Assembly: GCA_027492485.1 (NCBI GenBank)
Contig: JAPUER010000058.1
Coordinates: forward strand, 2,619-66,618
Direction: 5' to 3'
Source: Betaproteobacteria bacterium
GTDB taxonomy: Bacteria > Pseudomonadota > Gammaproteobacteria > Burkholderiales > Casimicrobiaceae
DNA length: 64,000 nucleotides
The position numbers were made by a program, and so were the translations under genes. This document shows positions 28,987 through 39,325 of this stretch, piece after piece. Position 1 is the stretch's first letter; every line of letters starts with the position of its first letter. Below the pieces are notes generated by a model. That model was not told the origin of the DNA and did no database searches. It saw only the letters and a program-made list of their open reading frames with translations.

Positions 28987-29584
28987 GGAACGGCGTGCCA
29001 CTTTCGCCGCAAGCGTCCTCGTAGTTGCCGTGCTGGCCGGCTGTGCCTCGGCACCGGATATTCCTCTTTTGCCCAAATCGCCGCCGCCCGCCGTCACCCA
29101 GACGGTGTACGTGCCGGTCTACGTCGAGGTCGAAAAACAGGCACCGCCACCGCCGGCGCCGGAACCGGTGAAACTGCCCGACGATCAGGAACAGAGCCTT
29201 GCCCTGCTGCTCGAAATGACGCGCGCCGCCGGCGGCAGTGCCGACGATCTGCGCAAGGAATACAACGCCGCGCAAAATGCCTTCAACAAGGAACGCACGC
29301 CCCTCAACCGCATGCGCTTTGCCTGGTTGTCGGCGCTGCTGGGACCGGCGGCAGGCGACGATGCGCGCCTGCAGGGTCTGCTGGAACCATTGCTGGCCAA
29401 GAACGGCGGGCTGACCGCCAATCATCCGCTGCGGCCGGTGGCCGACGTGCTGCTGGCGCAGATTGCCGAACGTGGCCGCCAGGTTCGCGAGGAACAAAAG
29501 CGCGCCGACGCCCTGCAGCAAAAGCTGGACGCGCTGAAGGCAATCGAAAAACAGTTGCTCGACCGAGAGCGTCGGAGAAACTGA
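28976..29584 (+). CDS. qseG: QseG-like lipoprotein
   Basis: The 202-residue protein begins at TTG with GGGAGA upstream. It has a lipobox VLAGC (Cys about residue 23), a Pro-rich linker (KQAPPPPAPEPVKLP) and a helical C-terminal coiled-coil segment (EEQKRADALQQKLDALKAIE). In enterics QseG sits in the outer membrane and activates the QseE/GlrK kinase. Sequence similarity to QseG is weak by eye; the call rests on position and architecture. Confidence 0.72.
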   Translation: MQFRERRATFAASVLVVAVLAGCASAPDIPLLPKSPPPAVTQTVYVPVYVEVEKQAPPPPAPEPVKLPDDQEQSLALLLEMTRAAGGSADDLRKEYNAAQNAFNKERTPLNRMRFAWLSALLGPAAGDDARLQGLLEPLLAKNGGLTANHPLRPVADVLLAQIAERGRQVREEQKRADALQQKLDALKAIEKQLLDRERRRN

Positions 29585-29587
29585 GCC

Positions 29588-30928
<1,341 letters not shown>

Positions 30929-30957
30929 ACACACCCCACTCACCATTTACCTTAGCC

Positions 30958-31413
30958 ATGAAGATCCAGTTCAAGGTGCTGCGCGAATCTGCGCGCCAGA
31001 ATTTGCCGGCCTACGCCACCGCCGGCTCGGCCGGCCTCGATTTGCGTGCCTGTCTTGACGCCGCTATCGAACTGGCTCCCGGCGCGTCGACGCTGATCCC
31101 GACCGGCATCGCCATCCACATTGCCGACCCCGGCTACGCGGCGCTGATCCTGCCGCGCTCCGGCCTCGGCCACAAACACGGCATCGTGCTCGGCAATCTG
31201 GTCGGGCTGATCGATAGCGACTATCAGGGCGAACTGATGGTCAGTTGCTGGAACCGCAATGCCGCCGGCAGCGCGCCGTTCGTCATCCAGCCGCAGGAAC
31301 GCATCGCGCAGTTGGTCATCGTGCCGGTGCAGCAGGTGCAGTTTCACGAGGTAGCCGACTTTACCGCCAGCGACCGCGGCAGCGGCGGCTTCGGCAGCAC
31401 GGGACGCGCGTAA
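30958..31413 (+). CDS. dut: dUTP diphosphatase
   Basis: The 151-residue protein has all five dUTPase motifs: [44 protein letters not shown] and the C-terminal [10 protein letters not shown] arm. It hydrolyses dUTP to dUMP as a cytoplasmic trimer, keeping uracil out of DNA and feeding dTMP synthesis. Its TAA shares one base with the ATG of the next gene, so they are coupled. Confidence 0.97.
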   Translation: MKIQFKVLRESARQNLPAYATAGSAGLDLRACLDAAIELAPGASTLIPTGIAIHIADPGYAALILPRSGLGHKHGIVLGNLVGLIDSDYQGELMVSCWNRNAAGSAPFVIQPQERIAQLVIVPVQQVQFHEVADFTASDRGSGGFGSTGRA

Positions 31414-32324
31414 TGACCCACAAGCCGCTCGTGATCTGCCTTGGCGTCGCCACACTCGACCAGATTTTTCGCGTCGACGTCATTCCCGAGGCACCGGCCA
31501 AGTTCGGGGCACTGGAATTCATCGTTACCGGCGGCGGCATGGCGGCCAACGCGGCAGTCACCGTCAAGCGTCTTGGCGGTGAGGCGCAGTACTGGGGCCG
31601 GGTGGGCGACGACGACGTGGGCGATCAGATCGTGCGCCAGCTTGCCCGCGAGGGCGTCGACGTGTCGCACGTGTTCCGGCTGCCCGGCGCCCGCTCGAAG
31701 ACTTCGGCGATTCTGGTCGACCGTCGCGGCGAACGGCTGATCTGTTCGGCGCCGGCCCAAGGCTATCCTGCCGACACCTCGTGGCTGCCGCTCGACGAGG
31801 TTCGCCGCGCCGATGCCGTGCATGCCGATTCGCGCTGGAAACCGGGTGCCATCGCGCTGTTCGACGCCGCTGCGGCGGCGGCAATCCCGAGCGTCTTCGA
31901 CGCCGACGCGGGCGACCCGGAAGAAGTGCTCACTATCGCACGACGGGCCACCCATCCGGTGTTCAGCGAACCGATGCTGAAGAGCCTGGGTTTCGGCGCT
32001 CCCGACGTCGCGGTTCCTCGCGCGTTCGGCGGCCGCAACGTTATTTGCGGCGTCACGCTGGGTGAGCGCGGTACCTGGTGCTTCGACGGCGATTGCCTGC
32101 GGCACACACCGGCGCGTCGCGTGCATGCGGTCGACACGCTCGGGGCCGGCGATACCTGGCACGGCGCGCTGGCCTTTGCGCTGGCTGGGAAGCAGCCGCT
32201 GGCTGCCGCGCTGCAGTTCGCAACCGATGTGGCGGCGCTCAAATGCACCCGCTTCGGCGGCCGCGATGGCATCCCTACTGGCAACGAGGTCAACGCCTTT
32301 CGTGCAACTTTTGCTGCGGACTAG
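31413..32324 (+). CDS. PfkB-family carbohydrate kinase
   Basis: The 303-residue kinase has the first PfkB signature (GGGMAANAAVTVKRLGG) and the second, with the catalytic Asp in DTLGAGDTWHGAL. The ribokinase fold phosphorylates sugars or nucleosides. The short lid and the motif TSAILVDRRGER resemble the sulfofructose/tagatose branch, but the substrate cannot be settled. The start overlaps the dut stop as TAATG. A strong terminator lies about 125 nt downstream. Confidence 0.85.
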   Translation: MTHKPLVICLGVATLDQIFRVDVIPEAPAKFGALEFIVTGGGMAANAAVTVKRLGGEAQYWGRVGDDDVGDQIVRQLAREGVDVSHVFRLPGARSKTSAILVDRRGERLICSAPAQGYPADTSWLPLDEVRRADAVHADSRWKPGAIALFDAAAAAAIPSVFDADAGDPEEVLTIARRATHPVFSEPMLKSLGFGAPDVAVPRAFGGRNVICGVTLGERGTWCFDGDCLRHTPARRVHAVDTLGAGDTWHGALAFALAGKQPLAAALQFATDVAALKCTRFGGRDGIPTGNEVNAFRATFAAD

Positions 32325-32648
32325 TTGAACTTTTCGCGGCGACCCGCATCTGATGGTTGTGGCAAGACGATACGCAGTTGACCCCTCTGCTGCCGTGTCG
32401 TCATCCTCCCAGGGCGGGCTTCCCCCGGCCCACCCGTGGTGACGTTCAGGGCGACCGTATCCTCCGATAGGTCGCCCTTTTTTCTTTCCGCCTTCGCTAT
32501 GCCGACCAACGGTGGCCGCGCTGCTACAGATCGGCTGGCTGACGCCGCCCGGCGTGGCGGCGGGCACCAACGGCAGAGTTGATCGTCTAATATGGCAAAT
32601 GCGGGCCGGGTGACCCGGTAGCAGTACGACGAAGAAAGAGGTGTACTC
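32325..32648 (+). other. 324-nt intergenic region before ctpA
   Basis: The stretch holds a terminator (32448-32483) and a TAATAT -10-like hexamer at 32588-32593, about 56 nt before the ctpA start, without a good -35 box at 16-18 nt. No ORF is supported. Confidence 0.4.
32448..32483 (+). terminator. Rho-independent terminator
   Basis: AGGGCGACC (32448-32456) and GGTCGCCCT (32470-32478) form a perfect 9-bp stem, followed by six T. It closes the transcript of dut and the PfkB kinase. Confidence 0.9.
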
Positions 32649-34088
32649 ATGAGCGGTATGTGGCAAAAAACGGCGTGGGTCGGTGCCGGCGCGGCGATCG
32701 GTCTCGCGCTTTCGCTGGCGATCACGGTGGACGCCAATCGCGACGCCAAGTCGACCATCCCGCTCGACGAACTGCGCACCTTCTCCGAGGTTTATTCCCG
32801 CGTCAAGAACGACTACGTCGAACCGGTCAGCGACAAGAAGCTGATCGAGCAGGCGATCGGCGGCATGGTGTCCAGCCTCGACCCGCATTCCACCTTCCTT
32901 GACGAATCGGCATTCAAGGATTTGCGCACCACCACCACCGGCAAGTTCGGCGGCATCGGCATCGAAATCGGCACCGAAGAGGGTTTCATCAAGGTCATTT
33001 CGCCGATCGACGAGACACCGGCGGCGCGTGCCGGCGTCCGCGCCGGCGACCTGATCGTCAAGGTCGACGGCGAATCGACGCGCGGCTTGTCAACCACCAA
33101 GGCCGTCGACATGATGCGCGGCACGCCCGGCACCAAGGTCAAGCTGGAAGTGTTCCGCAAGGAAGACCGCTCGACGCATGTGTTCGCGCTCACCCGCGAG
33201 CAGATCAAGATTCAGGGCGTGAAGGCGAAGATGATCGAACCCGGCATCTCCTTCATCCGGGTGCGCACGTTCAACGAAACGACGGTGGCCGACGTTGCCA
33301 GGGTGCTGACCGAGCACAACGCACAAGCGCCGCTCAAGGGTGTGGTGCTCGATCTGCGCAACAACCCCGGCGGGTTGCTCGACGCCGCAGTCGGGCTGTC
33401 GGCCATGTTCCTGCCGAAAGATGCGATGGTGGTCTACACCGAAGGCCGCATGGAAGGCAGTCGCACCAAGTATTTCGCCAGCCGCGACTACTACGCCCGC
33501 CGTGGCGGCGACCCGCTTGCCAATCTGCCGGAGGTGCTGAAGACGGTGCCGCTGGTGGTGTTGACCAACGGCGCCTCGGCCTCGGCCTCCGAAATCGTCG
33601 CCGGCGCCCTGCAGGATCACAAGCGCGCCACCCTGATGGGCACCACGACCTTCGGCAAGGGCTCGGTGCAGAACATCATCCCGCTGTCGCAGACGACCGG
33701 CGTCAAGCTCACCACGTCGCGCTACTTCACGCCGAACGGCCGGTCGATCCAGGGCACCGGCATCGAGCCGGACACATTGATCGAACAATTGACCTGGGAC
33801 GGCGTCATGTCGCCTAAGTTGCAGCGCGAGAAGGACTTGTCGCGCCATCTGGTGGGCAAGAACGAGACCAAAGACACGACGTCCGACGAAGATACCTCGG
33901 AGGATGCGCAGGAAGCCAAGCTGCTCAAGGTGCGCGAAGACCAGAAGAAACTCAAGGGTTTCGACTGGGGCAACGAGAAGGACTTCCTCTATTCGCAGGC
34001 GCTGAACAAGGTGAAGGGGCTGCCGGTGGTGCGTTCGACCGTGGAAGCGGTGGGCACCACGGCGAAGGCGACGGTTCCCGGCCAGTGA
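32649..34088 (+). CDS. ctpA: C-terminal processing peptidase (S41)
   Basis: The 479-residue protease has an N-terminal signal/anchor helix (about 6-26), a PDZ domain (about 100-180, GRG-like GGIGIEIG) and the S41 catalytic domain with the Ser in NGASASASEIVAG and the Lys 25 residues later in TTTFGKGSVQ. It trims C-termini of periplasmic proteins and often acts with a lipoprotein adaptor on cell-wall hydrolases. The C-terminus from about 400 is charged. Its stop overlaps the GTG of the next gene (GTGA). Confidence 0.93.
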   Translation: MSGMWQKTAWVGAGAAIGLALSLAITVDANRDAKSTIPLDELRTFSEVYSRVKNDYVEPVSDKKLIEQAIGGMVSSLDPHSTFLDESAFKDLRTTTTGKFGGIGIEIGTEEGFIKVISPIDETPAARAGVRAGDLIVKVDGESTRGLSTTKAVDMMRGTPGTKVKLEVFRKEDRSTHVFALTREQIKIQGVKAKMIEPGISFIRVRTFNETTVADVARVLTEHNAQAPLKGVVLDLRNNPGGLLDAAVGLSAMFLPKDAMVVYTEGRMEGSRTKYFASRDYYARRGGDPLANLPEVLKTVPLVVLTNGASASASEIVAGALQDHKRATLMGTTTFGKGSVQNIIPLSQTTGVKLTTSRYFTPNGRSIQGTGIEPDTLIEQLTWDGVMSPKLQREKDLSRHLVGKNETKDTTSDEDTSEDAQEAKLLKVREDQKKLKGFDWGNEKDFLYSQALNKVKGLPVVRSTVEAVGTTAKATVPGQ

Positions 34089-34879
34089 TCCCGCACGGCG
34101 GCCCGACCGCCGCGCCCGACCTCGACGACGACGCGCTGCTGCGCTACTCGCGCCACATCCTGCTCGACGAGTGGGGCGTGGCCGGCCAGCAGCGGCTGGC
34201 GACGGCGCACGCGCTCGTGATCGGCGCCGGTGGCCTGGGCTGTCCAGCGGCGCTGTTCCTGGCCGCGGCCGGGGTTGGCACGCTGAGCATCGCCGACCCC
34301 GATCGGGTCGACCTGACCAACCTGCAACGCCAGATCGGCCACGACACCGCCAGCGTCGGCGAACTGAAAGTGCAATCGCTGGCGCGCCGGCTGGCGGCGG
34401 TCAACCCGCGCGTCGTGGTGCGTCCGGTCGCGGAGAAGCTCGCCGGCGAGGCGCTCGCCGCCGCCGTGGCCGCGGCCGACGTCGTGCTCGACTGCACCGA
34501 TCGCTTCGCCACCCGCCACGCCATCAACCGCGCCTGTGTCGCCGCCGGCAAGCCGCTGGTGTCGGGCGCCGCCATCCGCTTCGACGGCCAGGTCAGCGTG
34601 TTCGATCCGCGGCAGCCGCCGTCGCCCTGCTACCACTGCGTGTATCCCGAAAGCGGAGATTTCGAGGAGACCGCCTGCGCCGAGATGGGTGTGTTTGCGC
34701 CGCTGGTCGGCATCGTCGGCAGCCTGCAGGCCGCCGAGGCGCTGAAGCTGCTGGTCAACGCCGACGGGGCAGAAATGCTATGTGGGCGCTTGCTCACCAT
34801 CGACGCCAAGACCATGCAGTTCAACACGCTCAAGCTCCGGCGCGATGTCACTTGCACGGTCTGCGGCGGTCGCCGCTAA
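34085..34879 (+). CDS. moeB: MoeB/ThiF/HesA-family adenylyltransferase
   Basis: The 264-residue E1-like enzyme has the ATP motif GAGGLGCPAALFLAAAG, the Arg/Asp pocket (NLQRQIGHDTA) and two CxxC zinc pairs (CYHCVYPE and CTVCGG). A Cys in FEETACAEMG is at the thioester position. It adenylates the C-terminal Gly-Gly of MoaD or ThiS for sulfur transfer into molybdopterin or thiamine. MoeB is favoured by the moaC in this window, but ThiF cannot be excluded. It starts at GTG overlapping the ctpA stop. Confidence 0.85.
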   Translation: MIPHGGPTAAPDLDDDALLRYSRHILLDEWGVAGQQRLATAHALVIGAGGLGCPAALFLAAAGVGTLSIADPDRVDLTNLQRQIGHDTASVGELKVQSLARRLAAVNPRVVVRPVAEKLAGEALAAAVAAADVVLDCTDRFATRHAINRACVAAGKPLVSGAAIRFDGQVSVFDPRQPPSPCYHCVYPESGDFEETACAEMGVFAPLVGIVGSLQAAEALKLLVNADGAEMLCGRLLTIDAKTMQFNTLKLRRDVTCTVCGGRR

Positions 34880-34894
34880 CTTGCAGCCCGGCGG

Positions 34895-35012
34895 CAGCTT
34901 TTCGATGAAAGCGTTATCTGCATTGGGCTCGGCGGCCATTTATGCCAATAGTCGACTTATTCAGTTTTCAGGGCATACACCGCGATCCGCTGGCGTTTTG
35001 TCAAAAAAGCTG
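34895..35012. repeat. Type-1 AGTCGACT-centred palindromic repeat
   Basis: It begins CAGCTTTTCGATG, has GGGCTC at 34925-34930, the centre AGTCGACT at 34950-34957 and ends CAAAAAAGCTG. It lies between the convergent moeB and the Gln-rich protein gene, where it could act as a two-way terminator. Confidence 0.65.
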
Positions 35013-35029
35013 TATGTCGCCCTTCCCTG

Positions 35030-35698
35030 CTAGCGCGCTGCATCCAGCCGCGTCCAGCCGTTACCTTGCCAGCGCCAGTACGTGCCCTGGGCATCCTGTG
35101 CGTAGGTGTTGCCGCCCTGCTGATAGGTTTGCCCCTGCGGCAACGTGTGCGGCAGCATGGTGCGCTGGCCGTTGCCGTCGACGTAGGGGCTGACGCCGCG
35201 AATGGCCTGATTGCTGTAGTTCGCCACCGCGGCCGACTGGCGGGCGCTGTTCTGCGCCCAGCCGGCGTTGTAGCTGGCGTGGCTCTGCTGCACCGTCGCG
35301 TTGGCCCGCTGCAAACCCTCGAACTGCCGCTGCTGCGCCTGCACGGCGCCCTGCACGTTGGTGCCGGCGGCGGTCATCAGATCCCAATAGGCGAACTGTT
35401 CGAAGCTGATGTGGTTCATGCCCTGCGCCCGCATCTGCGCATACTGCGCGCGCAGCCGCGGACCGTTCATGGCGAGGTGGCGCTGCCAGAGCTGTTGCTG
35501 CGATTGCGCCAGCCGCTGCTGGTTGCCGGCCATCCAGCGATTGAACTGCGCGTCGAAGGCCGCGTTTTGCGCGGCGATGCCCTGCCACTGCGCGCCTGCC
35601 TCGCCCGCAGCCAGCAGCGCCAACGCGGCGGCCAGCACCGCACCTGCGCGGCGCAAGGCGGGCACCGGGAAGGAAGAACGAAAAGACCGATTGCTCAT
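35030..35698 (-). CDS. Secreted Gln/Ala-rich protein of unknown function
   Basis: The 222-residue protein starts at ATG 35698 with a signal peptide (RAGAVLAAALALLAAGEAGAQ). The mature part is unusually rich in Gln, Ala and Asn (QQRLAQSQQQLWQRHLAM) and probably helical to about residue 150, followed by a Gly/Tyr/Gln tail with repeated Gln-Gly steps (LPQGQTYQQGGNTYAQ) and a Trp-rich end (YWRWQGNGWTRLD). It has no Cys. No family is recognised. It is 146 nt after the large surface protein on the same strand. Confidence 0.75.
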   Translation of the reverse strand: MSNRSFRSSFPVPALRRAGAVLAAALALLAAGEAGAQWQGIAAQNAAFDAQFNRWMAGNQQRLAQSQQQLWQRHLAMNGPRLRAQYAQMRAQGMNHISFEQFAYWDLMTAAGTNVQGAVQAQQRQFEGLQRANATVQQSHASYNAGWAQNSARQSAAVANYSNQAIRGVSPYVDGNGQRTMLPHTLPQGQTYQQGGNTYAQDAQGTYWRWQGNGWTRLDAAR

Positions 35699-35844
35699 GG
35701 GACCACTCCTGTCAGGTTGCACGCCGCGACGCGACGTCTGTACGGGAATGGACGGTGCCGGCCGTCGCCACGGACGGCGTGACGGCGGATGCGGCGTAAC
35801 ACCGGGTTACAGGGTGGGCAATCGCGGGCGGCGCTGCCCGTGCC

Positions 35845-38505
35845 TTACTGCATCAGCGCATCGATCGCGAGCAGCACGTCCTGGTCGCTGCGCGCGGAGT
35901 TCTTTGCATTGGCGGTGACGATGGCGGCGCCCGTCGCGTCGGTCGGGCTGATCGACGGCAGCAGCAGGCGACGCAGGATCATCAGGCCGTCGGTCAGCGC
36001 CAGCGTCTGCCCGTCGCCGTCGACGTCGAAGGCGGTCAGATTGCCGGCGATGTGGCTCTGGATCGCCGCGGCGTCGCGCAGAAAGCTGCCATTGCCGCGC
36101 ACATCGGCGATCAGCGCCGCATCGCGATAGCCCAGCAGATAGCGGATCAGCAGCACGCCGTCGGTGGCGGCGTCGAAGCTGGTCGCCGCATTGCTGTTGT
36201 CGATGTTGAGCATGGCATTGACCGTCACCGACAGCGTCGCCGGCGACGTGGGCGTGGACCCGCCACCGTTGCTGAACACGGCGCGATAGCGCTTGCCGTG
36301 ATCCGCCGCCGTCGCCGTGAAAGCGAGCGGCACACTGCTGGCGCCCGGCAGGTTGCCGAAACTCTGGCCCTGATTGGTGCTCACCTGCCATTGCACCGTG
36401 ACCGGCGCCGTGCCACCGGCCGCCGCGCTGAAGCTCGCGGTAGCGCCAGCGGTGACGCTGACATCGCCGGGGTTGGCGGTAACGACAGGCGGCGCAACGA
36501 TGAAGTTGGCGGTGACCGTTTTCGCTGCGTCCATCGCGACCGTGGTGGCGGCCGCGAGCGTATTGGCAACCGCGCCCGTCCACTGCGAAAACACGTAGCC
36601 GGCGCCCGGCGTGGCGACCAGGTCGACCACTGCGCCGGCATCGTAGAACTGGCCGCTGGCCGGCGTTGCCGTGCCGCCGGCAGTCGTGTTCACAGTCAAC
36701 TGGTATTGCGTGGTGAAGTTGCCGGTCACGGCGACCGGCGTCGCGCCAACGCTGACGTTGTGGGCGATGGCGCCGGCATCCGACCAGCTGGAGAACGCGA
36801 GCCGCGTGCCACTGGCAACGCTCTGCGGCGTGGTGGTCGACAGCGTGTAGTTGCCGGTGGCGCGCGTCAGCGTCTGCGGCCCGACGAAATTGCTGCCGCC
36901 GAACGAAAAGCTGGCCGCCGCCGGCACCGTGATGGTCACCGTCTGCATGTTGGAAAAACTTGCAGCCACCGTCTTCGGCGCATCCATCGTGACCGTGGTG
37001 GCCGCCTGCGCCGCGTTCGCCACCGGGCCCGTCCAGCCGGTGAAGAAATAGCCGCTGGCCGGGGTAGCAGTGACGTTGACCACCGTGCCCGCGTCGAAGA
37101 ACTGCCCGCTGAGCGGCATGACCGAGCCGCCGCTGCCGGCCGTGGTGGTCAGCTGATACTGCGTGGTGAAAACGCCGGCAACCGACAGCGGCGCCGCGCC
37201 AACCGTCAGCACATGGCTCATGGCGCCCGCGTCCGACCAACTGGCGAACACCGCCCGCGCGCCGGTGGCGAGCGCTTGCGGCGATGTCGTGGCGAGCGAA
37301 TAGTTGCCCGGCGCCACGTTGACGGTCTGGGTGCCACTGTAGCCCGTGCCGTTGAAGCTGAAGGCAAGGCCGACCGGCACCGTGATTGTTGCCGGCGACA
37401 GCAGGTTGATGCTGGCGGTGCCGGCGTTGTTCGCGGTGTTGATCTCGTTGCCGCCGGCGACCGTTGCGCTGTTCTGGATCGCTGCATTCGCCGCGTTGGT
37501 GGCGATGCTGGTGTTGATCTGGATGGCCGGCGCCGAGGCGCCGCTGGCGATGGCGGCACTGCGCGAACAGCCGACGCTGACACCGCCGGACGCCACGGTA
37601 CAGCTCCAGCCACTGCCGCTGGCCGCCGTCGCCGTCAAACCTGCCGGCATGACGTCGCTGACGGTGTAGCTGCCGCTGGTCGCGCCGTCGCCGATGTTGT
37701 TGACGGTCAGCGTGAAACTCGCGCTGCCGCCACGCACGAAGCTGCTGCCGACAGCGGCCTTGGTCAGCGTCAGATCCGGCAGCGGCGACTGCCGGATGTT
37801 GATGCCGGCCTGTTGCGAATACTGGCCGGACGAGGTCCAGCTCATGGCGACCGAGCTGGCGCCGGCCTTGGTGCTGGTCGCGAAGCGTGCCGCGCCGAGA
37901 CTTGGAATGGCGCCGGCCCCCTGCGAAACCAGCGTCTGGCCGGCCGCGAACGAAGCGGTCGGCGTCGTGCCGTTGCTGTAGCTCGCGAACAGATCGAAAG
38001 TCATGTCACCGGCGCTGCTGGTCAGCGTCAGCGACGAATTGCCGGAGAAATCGTTGCGCGCCGTCTGCGGCGAGTTGACCGGCGTTTGCTGCAAAACACC
38101 TTCGAACACCGTTGCCGCGAGAAAGCGCTGCTCGCCGCCAGCACTGGTCATCACCACGTTGCCGGACGTCGCCGTTGCGCTGCTGCCCAGCGGCAGGTAC
38201 CAGATCGAGGCGACCGCGACGTCGTTGACCGCCTGCGTGGCACGCGTCATCGCGGTCCCGGCGAAGGTCACGCCCGACACATCGACCGCCAGCGGATCGG
38301 CGGCCGTCACCAGCAGCAGGCGGTTGACGCCGGCCGCGACGGTGAACGACGACAGCGTATTGCTCACGGCGAATTGGCTCGCCGGCGTGCCGATGCGGGC
38401 GACTGCGGCGTGGCAAGGTTCGCCGATCAGGGCGAACAGCACGGCCAGCATCGCGGCCGCAGCCGCAAAACCGTGACGACACCTGGCACCAAGAAAACTG
38501 AACAT
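35845..38505 (-). CDS. Large exported repeat protein with DUF11-like, B-repeat-like and dockerin-like modules
   Basis: The 886-residue protein has a signal peptide (AMLAVLFALIGEPCHA) and a beta-rich N-terminal domain (about 34-240). A DUF11-like adhesion domain follows (about 245-368, PDLTLTKAAVGSSFVRGGSA). Two tandem repeats of about 150 residues (370-519 and 520-669) share ASWSDAGA/SSWSDAGA, TTQYQLT and a listerial-type module (ASGYFFTGWTG). Then comes an Ig-like domain (about 672-770). The end is dockerin-like with a Ca-binding loop FDVDGDGQ (about 775-886). It is probably a cell-surface or secreted adhesin-like protein. No anchor motif is visible. Confidence 0.75.
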   Translation of the reverse strand: MFSFLGARCRHGFAAAAAMLAVLFALIGEPCHAAVARIGTPASQFAVSNTLSSFTVAAGVNRLLLVTAADPLAVDVSGVTFAGTAMTRATQAVNDVAVASIWYLPLGSSATATSGNVVMTSAGGEQRFLAATVFEGVLQQTPVNSPQTARNDFSGNSSLTLTSSAGDMTFDLFASYSNGTTPTASFAAGQTLVSQGAGAIPSLGAARFATSTKAGASSVAMSWTSSGQYSQQAGINIRQSPLPDLTLTKAAVGSSFVRGGSASFTLTVNNIGDGATSGSYTVSDVMPAGLTATAASGSGWSCTVASGGVSVGCSRSAAIASGASAPAIQINTSIATNAANAAIQNSATVAGGNEINTANNAGTASINLLSPATITVPVGLAFSFNGTGYSGTQTVNVAPGNYSLATTSPQALATGARAVFASWSDAGAMSHVLTVGAAPLSVAGVFTTQYQLTTTAGSGGSVMPLSGQFFDAGTVVNVTATPASGYFFTGWTGPVANAAQAATTVTMDAPKTVAASFSNMQTVTITVPAAASFSFGGSNFVGPQTLTRATGNYTLSTTTPQSVASGTRLAFSSWSDAGAIAHNVSVGATPVAVTGNFTTQYQLTVNTTAGGTATPASGQFYDAGAVVDLVATPGAGYVFSQWTGAVANTLAAATTVAMDAAKTVTANFIVAPPVVTANPGDVSVTAGATASFSAAAGGTAPVTVQWQVSTNQGQSFGNLPGASSVPLAFTATAADHGKRYRAVFSNGGGSTPTSPATLSVTVNAMLNIDNSNAATSFDAATDGVLLIRYLLGYRDAALIADVRGNGSFLRDAAAIQSHIAGNLTAFDVDGDGQTLALTDGLMILRRLLLPSISPTDATGAAIVTANAKNSARSDQDVLLAIDALMQ

Positions 38506-38600
38506 GAACGAACTGCAAGCGACTCGAATCGGGCAGTCAATCTACCGGCTGCGTCGCCGGTGGTCAATGATCGCCGTCACGAGCCGCATTCAACCCGCGC

Positions 38601-39206
38601 TCATTCTGCGCGGCAGAGCAGTGCCGCCTGCTTCACGGCGACGCGGAGCAGTCCGGCGTCCTGCCGCGCCTGCGCCAGCAGCGAACCACCTTCCAGCAGC
38701 GCGACGGCGAGTTCCGCCTTTTCCTTCGCCGCGCGGGGTGCAATGCCGTCGTCCACCATGCGCTGCTGCAGGGTGTCCAGCATGCGGCCATAGCCGGCCG
38801 CCACGGCCTCACCCAGCAATGGCGAAGACTTGCGTTCCGCCACAAAGGACGAGTACAGCGCGCAAATCTCGAAGTTCGTCTTTTCGGCCACGCTCACCAG
38901 TTGCTCGCCCGATTGCCGCAGCATCGCCTGGGCACTGCGGGCGCGACTTTGCGTGAACAGCGCGATCAGCCCCGCGGTCAGGTCGTCGATCACGCAGACG
39001 CCGATCTGCTCCTTGCCGCCGGGGAAGTGGTGATACATCGAGCCCTTGGGCGCCTGTGCCAGCTCGAGAATGTCGTTGAGTCCGGTGGCGTGATAGCCGC
39101 GCTTGCGGAAGAGCTGTTGCGCCGCTTTCAGGATGCGGGTGCGGGTATCGGGCAGCGCCGCGGCGGCCGGCGTTGCCTTGATTGCGGTGGACGGAGGTGA
39201 ACTCAT
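38601..39206 (-). CDS. TetR-family transcriptional repressor
   Basis: The 201-residue protein has a TetR helix-turn-helix (about 20-66, AAQQLFRKRGYHATGLNDIL, GSMYHHFPGGKEQ) and a helical ligand domain resembling the YxaF/LmrA-type C-terminal domain. ATG 39206 is chosen; the frame is open upstream into the operator. It is divergent from an alpha/beta hydrolase across a 119-nt gap with a perfect palindromic operator. It probably represses both genes until a small effector, perhaps an electrophile, is bound. Confidence 0.88.
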   Translation of the reverse strand: MSSPPSTAIKATPAAAALPDTRTRILKAAQQLFRKRGYHATGLNDILELAQAPKGSMYHHFPGGKEQIGVCVIDDLTAGLIALFTQSRARSAQAMLRQSGEQLVSVAEKTNFEICALYSSFVAERKSSPLLGEAVAAGYGRMLDTLQQRMVDDGIAPRAAKEKAELAVALLEGGSLLAQARQDAGLLRVAVKQAALLCRAE

Positions 39207-39286
39207 CGGCGAAAGTGGAAAGTGCTCTGGTGCTCTGGTGCTCTGCGCGGACTTGCCGGTACTTCGGCAATAATAGAATATACGCT

Positions 39287-39304
39287 CTAGACCGACCGGT
39301 CTAG
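39287..39304. promoter_or_regulatory. Palindromic TetR operator
   Basis: CTAGACCGACCGGTCTAG is an 18-bp palindrome with 8-bp arms around a 2-nt centre. It matches the TAGACC-N4/5-GGTCTA operator type of NemR/YxaF-like TetR regulators. It lies 22 nt before the hydrolase ATG and 81 nt before the repressor ATG. Confidence 0.8.
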
Positions 39305-39325
39305 CTATCACTACACTGCGGCCGC

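Noticed and set aside
32340-32483. A possible small RNA before the terminator at 32448
   Set aside because: No acceptable promoter pair lies upstream, so the terminator is better explained as the end of the dut/PfkB-kinase transcript.
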